Below are positions 3,862-6,276 of a DNA stretch of 6,276 bases, in pieces. Location: contig CADCQX010000404.1 in NCBI GenBank assembly GCA_902803695.1, positions 1 through 6,276 of the forward strand, given 5' to 3'. A program made the position numbers and the translations under genes. The notes below the pieces were generated by a model. The model made no database searches, was not told where the DNA came from, and saw nothing but the letters and a program-made list of their open reading frames with translations. The DNA is from Oscillospiraceae bacterium. GTDB lineage: Bacteria; Bacillota; Clostridia; Saccharofermentanales; Saccharofermentanaceae. How positions within the stretch are numbered: position 1 is the stretch's first letter; each line of letters starts with the position of its first letter.

Positions 3862-6126
3862 GATGTTCCGGTACCGATAGAACAGGCAATTGTTCTTGAC
3901 GGTATAACGTACGGAAATCAGGGTGTTAAGCCCGCAAATTCAACTTACACTATTACGGTTCCGTCTGAAAAATATCAGACGATCCAGTCTGCTATCGATG
4001 CAGCAAAAGAAGGCACGACGATCATCATAAAAGAGAAGTCGGGCGGCTATAACGAGCAGCTTAAGATCAACAAGAAAAAAGGCATCACTTTGAAGGGTGA
4101 AGGCAATGCCAAGATCTGCGGAACAGAGCAGATGAAGAAAGGTGATCTTCTGGAGATAAAAGGTTCCGATATCGTTATTGAGAATCTTGATTTTTCCGGG
4201 CTTTATCTTCGTGAGCCTTCCACATCTGAGAGCTGCGGCGGCATCAGGATCAAACCGGGATCGGATAATGTTTATATCCTGAACTGTAAGATCCATGATC
4301 TGGGTTGTATCTATAACTACACGAATTTCTCGGATAAGGATCACTTCAACGGTCACGGAATAAGCATCAAAGGTGATAAGGATAATAAGACTTCCAACAT
4401 CACGATCGACGGATGCGAAGTCTACAACTTAACAACGGGAAGAAGTGAGAGTGTTGTACTCAATAACAACACCGAATACTTTACCTTGTCCAATAACTAC
4501 ATCCACGATAACGATAATATCGGTATCGACTGTGCAGGCGGATACGGTGATACGTCCTATGCGGATAACCGTGTGCGTAACGGTGAAGTTTACGGAAACT
4601 ACGTAAAGAATATCTCATCTCTTATATTTAAGAATCCGGGTTATTTTGATTCCAACGGAAAGCCTCATTCAGGCGCTGACGGAATCTATGTTGACGGTGG
4701 TAAGGACATCTATATCCACGACAATTATGTTACGGGTTGTGACATTGGTCTTGAGATCGCCAGTGAGAATCACGGATGGACAGCAGAGGGTGTTATCGCT
4801 CAGAATAATCTCTTGATCTATAACGATCAGTATGTCGGTCTAGCTATCGGCGGAAGTTCCGAATCAAACGGTATCGCAAAAGGCAATACGATAACGAACA
4901 ACACTGTCATCAACAGCGGTGAACAGCACTGTCTTGTCGTTAAGGTTGCGACTGATAATGTGATCAAGAACAACATCTTTATAAGCGATGCAAATCCGCG
5001 TAACAGTTACAGTTATTACGACAAGAATGACATCACTGATAACGCGAGTAACAAGGCAAATAAACTTCCGGGCACCAACGTCCAGATAAGTCTTGATAAG
5101 GTTGTCGTTGATGAGGCTAACAGGAAGGTTGAGATCAAGACTTCAACCGATATCTCGAACTACGGTTATAAGGCTGATCAGGGTATAGATAATCCAACGG
5201 GTACACCTACAGGTGATCCTACTTCAAAGCCAACAGGCAAACCGACAGGTAAGCCAACCGGTAAGCCTTCAAATTCTCCGACAGCCAAGCCGACTTCCGC
5301 TCCGTCGACACCTACGTCAAACCCAACTTCAAAACCGACGGATAAGCCGGTAAACACACCGGATGATCATAAGGATCCGAAGGAACAGATAAGGGCTTTT
5401 GTCGAGAGACTTTATACGGAAGTCCTCGGCCGTGAAGCAGAGAAAGACGGTGCTGATTTCTGGTTTGATCAGCTCTTTTCTTTCAAGGCAACGGGTGCGC
5501 AGGTCGGACTTGATTTTGTACTCAGTACCGAGTTCAAAGGAAGGAATGTTTCCGACGAGGATTTCCTTAATATCATGTACGCCACTTTTTTCGACAGAGA
5601 GGCTGATACCGACGGTTTCAACTACTGGATCGGCCTTCTTAAGTCAGGCGATGCATCAAGAGAAACTGTTGCCGGATGCTTCATCAATTCCCAGGAGTGG
5701 AGCGACATCTGTGCGGTGTTTGGTATCCGTTCCGGCTGCGACATCAAGAGCAAGGTGACGATCACTCCGACCGACAAGACTTATGCGTTTGTCGAGAGAA
5801 TGTACACGACTGCTTTCGGAAGAGATTTTGATCCTGAAGGCCGCGAGTATTGGGCCAAGCTTCTTGCAAATTTCGAGATAACGGGTGAGAAGGTCGGCGC
5901 CGAGTTTTTCTTAAGTCCCGAGATGAAGGGTTATAACTTCAGCGACGAGGACTTCGTTAACAGGCTTTATCTGACCTTTATGGACCGCGAGGCTGACACG
6001 GACGGACTTAACTTCTGGGTCGGGATCCTCAGCAAGGGGGCGAGCAGGGAGGAAGTCGTTTACGGCTTCACGCGAAGCCCCGAGTTCGAGCAGAAATGCA
6101 TCGAAGCCAGGATACTTCCTTGTTGA
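3775..6126 (+). CDS. Secreted right-handed beta-helix protein with PT-rich linker and tandem DUF4214-like repeats
   Basis: This 783-aa exported protein starts at GTG, chosen from the ribosome binding site and signal peptide. Residues 1-29 form a Sec signal peptide (basic RFKK, hydrophobic core VATILTIGALVSV, likely cleavage after VHA before D30). Residues ~66-430 form a right-handed parallel beta-helix of the pectate-lyase-like superfamily: a start of the type YQTIQSAIDAAKEGTTIII, then recurring strand-turn units rich in Asn and Gly (ITIDGCEVYNL, FTLSNNYIHDND, IYIHDNYVTGCD, NTITNNTVINSG). Residues ~473-531 are a Pro/Thr/Lys linker. Residues 542-783 hold four LYxxxxxRxxxxxGxxxW-type helical units in two duplicated pairs, matching DUF4214. 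Known family members of this fold include polysaccharide lyases, glycoside hydrolases and epimerases; I cannot assign catalytic residues, so the substrate is unknown. There is no LPXTG, SLH or dockerin, so the repeats may mediate surface or matrix association (inference). The gene is monocistronic as far as visible, with its own promoter and operator and tandem TGA-TAA stops. Confidence 0.9.
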   Translation: MINQRFKKMVATILTIGALVSVYGGTVHADVPVPIEQAIVLDGITYGNQGVKPANSTYTITVPSEKYQTIQSAIDAAKEGTTIIIKEKSGGYNEQLKINKKKGITLKGEGNAKICGTEQMKKGDLLEIKGSDIVIENLDFSGLYLREPSTSESCGGIRIKPGSDNVYILNCKIHDLGCIYNYTNFSDKDHFNGHGISIKGDKDNKTSNITIDGCEVYNLTTGRSESVVLNNNTEYFTLSNNYIHDNDNIGIDCAGGYGDTSYADNRVRNGEVYGNYVKNISSLIFKNPGYFDSNGKPHSGADGIYVDGGKDIYIHDNYVTGCDIGLEIASENHGWTAEGVIAQNNLLIYNDQYVGLAIGGSSESNGIAKGNTITNNTVINSGEQHCLVVKVATDNVIKNNIFISDANPRNSYSYYDKNDITDNASNKANKLPGTNVQISLDKVVVDEANRKVEIKTSTDISNYGYKADQGIDNPTGTPTGDPTSKPTGKPTGKPTGKPSNSPTAKPTSAPSTPTSNPTSKPTDKPVNTPDDHKDPKEQIRAFVERLYTEVLGREAEKDGADFWFDQLFSFKATGAQVGLDFVLSTEFKGRNVSDEDFLNIMYATFFDREADTDGFNYWIGLLKSGDASRETVAGCFINSQEWSDICAVFGIRSGCDIKSKVTITPTDKTYAFVERMYTTAFGRDFDPEGREYWAKLLANFEITGEKVGAEFFLSPEMKGYNFSDEDFVNRLYLTFMDREADTDGLNFWVGILSKGASREEVVYGFTRSPEFEQKCIEARILPC
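5191..5367 (+). repeat. Pro/Thr-rich linker with tandem 12-bp PTGK repeats
   Basis: This segment encodes residues ~473-531, dominated by PT/PS pairs with Lys, Gly and Ser. At its centre (5230-5265) three 12-bp units each encode PTGK, with synonymous differences at third positions, followed by further degenerate PTSKP and PTAKP units. Such linkers separate catalytic and binding modules in clostridial extracellular enzymes and may be O-glycosylated. The third-position differences suggest the repeat is not very recent. Confidence 0.85.
5398..5739 (+). repeat. First copy of the paired DUF4214-like module
   Basis: Residues 542-655 contain two helical units. Unit A has LY at 546-547, GRE at 552-554, DG at 558-559 and FW at 562-563. 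Unit B has MY at 601-602, DREADTDG at 607-614 and YW at 617-618. The copy ends with C646 and C655. The A-to-B spacing is 55 residues. The pattern matches DUF4214, a family of unknown function found in many exported bacterial proteins. Confidence 0.75.
5788..6123 (+). repeat. Second copy of the paired DUF4214-like module
   Basis: Residues 672-783 repeat the first copy at an offset of 130 residues (390 bp). Unit C has MY at 676-677, GRD at 682-684, EG at 688-689 and YW at 692-693. Unit D has LY at 731-732, DREADTDG at 737-744 and FW at 747-748. The spacing between units is again 55 residues, and the copy again ends with two cysteines, here C775 approximately and the terminal C783. Unit A matches C and B matches D better than A matches B, so a pair was duplicated as a block. 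Confidence 0.75.
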
Positions 6127-6276
6127 TAATCGAATGAGGATGTCTCAAAACATATTGGGATCATAAAAGGCAGTTTCACACTGAAGTTGATCTGCTTTGC
6201 CATGAAACACCAGTTAATTCTCCCTGCCGATAGGGAGCAAATACTGGATTTTAGGCTGGAATCCAGTAAGAAATCC
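6127..6276. other. Gene-free 3' end with adjacent hairpins and IS-end-like motif
   Basis: No coding region is visible in these 150 bp. A motif GAGGATGTCTCAAAAC (6136-6151) resembles the terminal repeats of some clostridial insertion sequences, from memory only. Further on are two hairpins: CTCCCT (6220-6225) with AGGGAG (6232-6237), loop 6 bases, and ACTGGATT (6243-6250) with AATCCAGT (6260-6267), loop 9 bases. Neither is followed by a T-run, so they are not convincing rho-independent terminators for the beta-helix gene. They could be a leader RNA of a gene beyond the window or part of a mobile element end. Confidence 0.4.

Noticed and set aside
3940..4356. Antisense open frame of 138 codons inside the beta-helix gene
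   Set aside because: It mirrors the repetitive sense sequence, has no ribosome binding site or plausible domain, and lies wholly within a clearly real gene.
5230..5340. CRISPR-like or non-coding tandem repeat
   Set aside because: The repetition is in-frame 12-bp coding units of a protein linker, with no spacers or dyad-symmetric repeats.
5399..5758. Alternative + strand frame of 119 codons over the first DUF4214-like module
   Set aside because: Ser/Arg-rich shadow of the real frame, whose repeats match DUF4214 in frame; it shows no domain or ribosome binding site.
6040..6126. Cell-wall sorting signal or dockerin at the secreted protein's C-terminus
   Set aside because: There is no LPXTG-type motif, hydrophobic segment, basic tail or duplicated dockerin calcium loop; the chain ends in a DUF4214-like unit.
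6220..6267. Rho-independent terminator of the secreted-protein gene
   Set aside because: The two hairpins are not followed by a T-run, unlike the clear terminator near 3638.

Overview
The window looks like chromosomal DNA from a Gram-positive, strictly anaerobic Clostridia-type bacterium of gut or rumen. The reasons are strong AAGGAGG-type ribosome binding sites, sigma-A-like promoters with TTGAC(A/G) -35 boxes, a U-tailed terminator, and a secreted protein that joins a parallel beta-helix, a Pro/Thr-rich linker and DUF4214-type repeats. That architecture is familiar from rumen Lachnospiraceae and Oscillospiraceae/Saccharofermentans-like genomes. The exact lineage is inference. All four genes are on the + strand, and no tRNA, rRNA, CRISPR or complete mobile element was seen.

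Region 1 (1-908) is a 297-aa cytoplasmic protein with an alternating beta/alpha pattern and a cysteine cluster (C185, C188, C189, C193, C199, C217). It resembles a widespread but poorly characterised clostridial family, possibly with a U32-like TIM barrel. Its first ~200 bp are much more GC-rich than the rest.

Region 2 (909-3673) is a self-contained two-gene transcription unit. It has a promoter region carrying an 18-bp-period direct repeat and an inverted repeat over the -35 box, two soluble proteins of unknown function (428 and 407 aa, 27 bp apart, each with a good ribosome binding site), and a perfect 10-bp-stem terminator. The first protein ends in a plausible NTF2/SnoaL-like domain. The second is almost entirely helical. 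I recognise neither by family, and this pair is the best candidate for something undescribed.

Region 3 (3674-6126) is a 783-aa secreted protein under its own promoter. The promoter has an extended -10, and a 16-bp palindrome lies across its spacer and -10 box, as expected of a repressor operator. The start is the GTG at 3775, because the upstream in-frame TTG at 3715 is part of the -35 box. The protein has a Sec signal peptide, a right-handed beta-helix (pectate-lyase-like superfamily), a Pro/Thr/Gly/Lys linker and two 130-residue-period copies of a paired DUF4214-like module. It is probably an extracellular carbohydrate-active or surface protein.

Region 4 (6127-6276) has no gene. It holds two adjacent hairpins whose arms can also pair differently, and a motif resembling an insertion-sequence end. 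What lies beyond the window edge is unknown.
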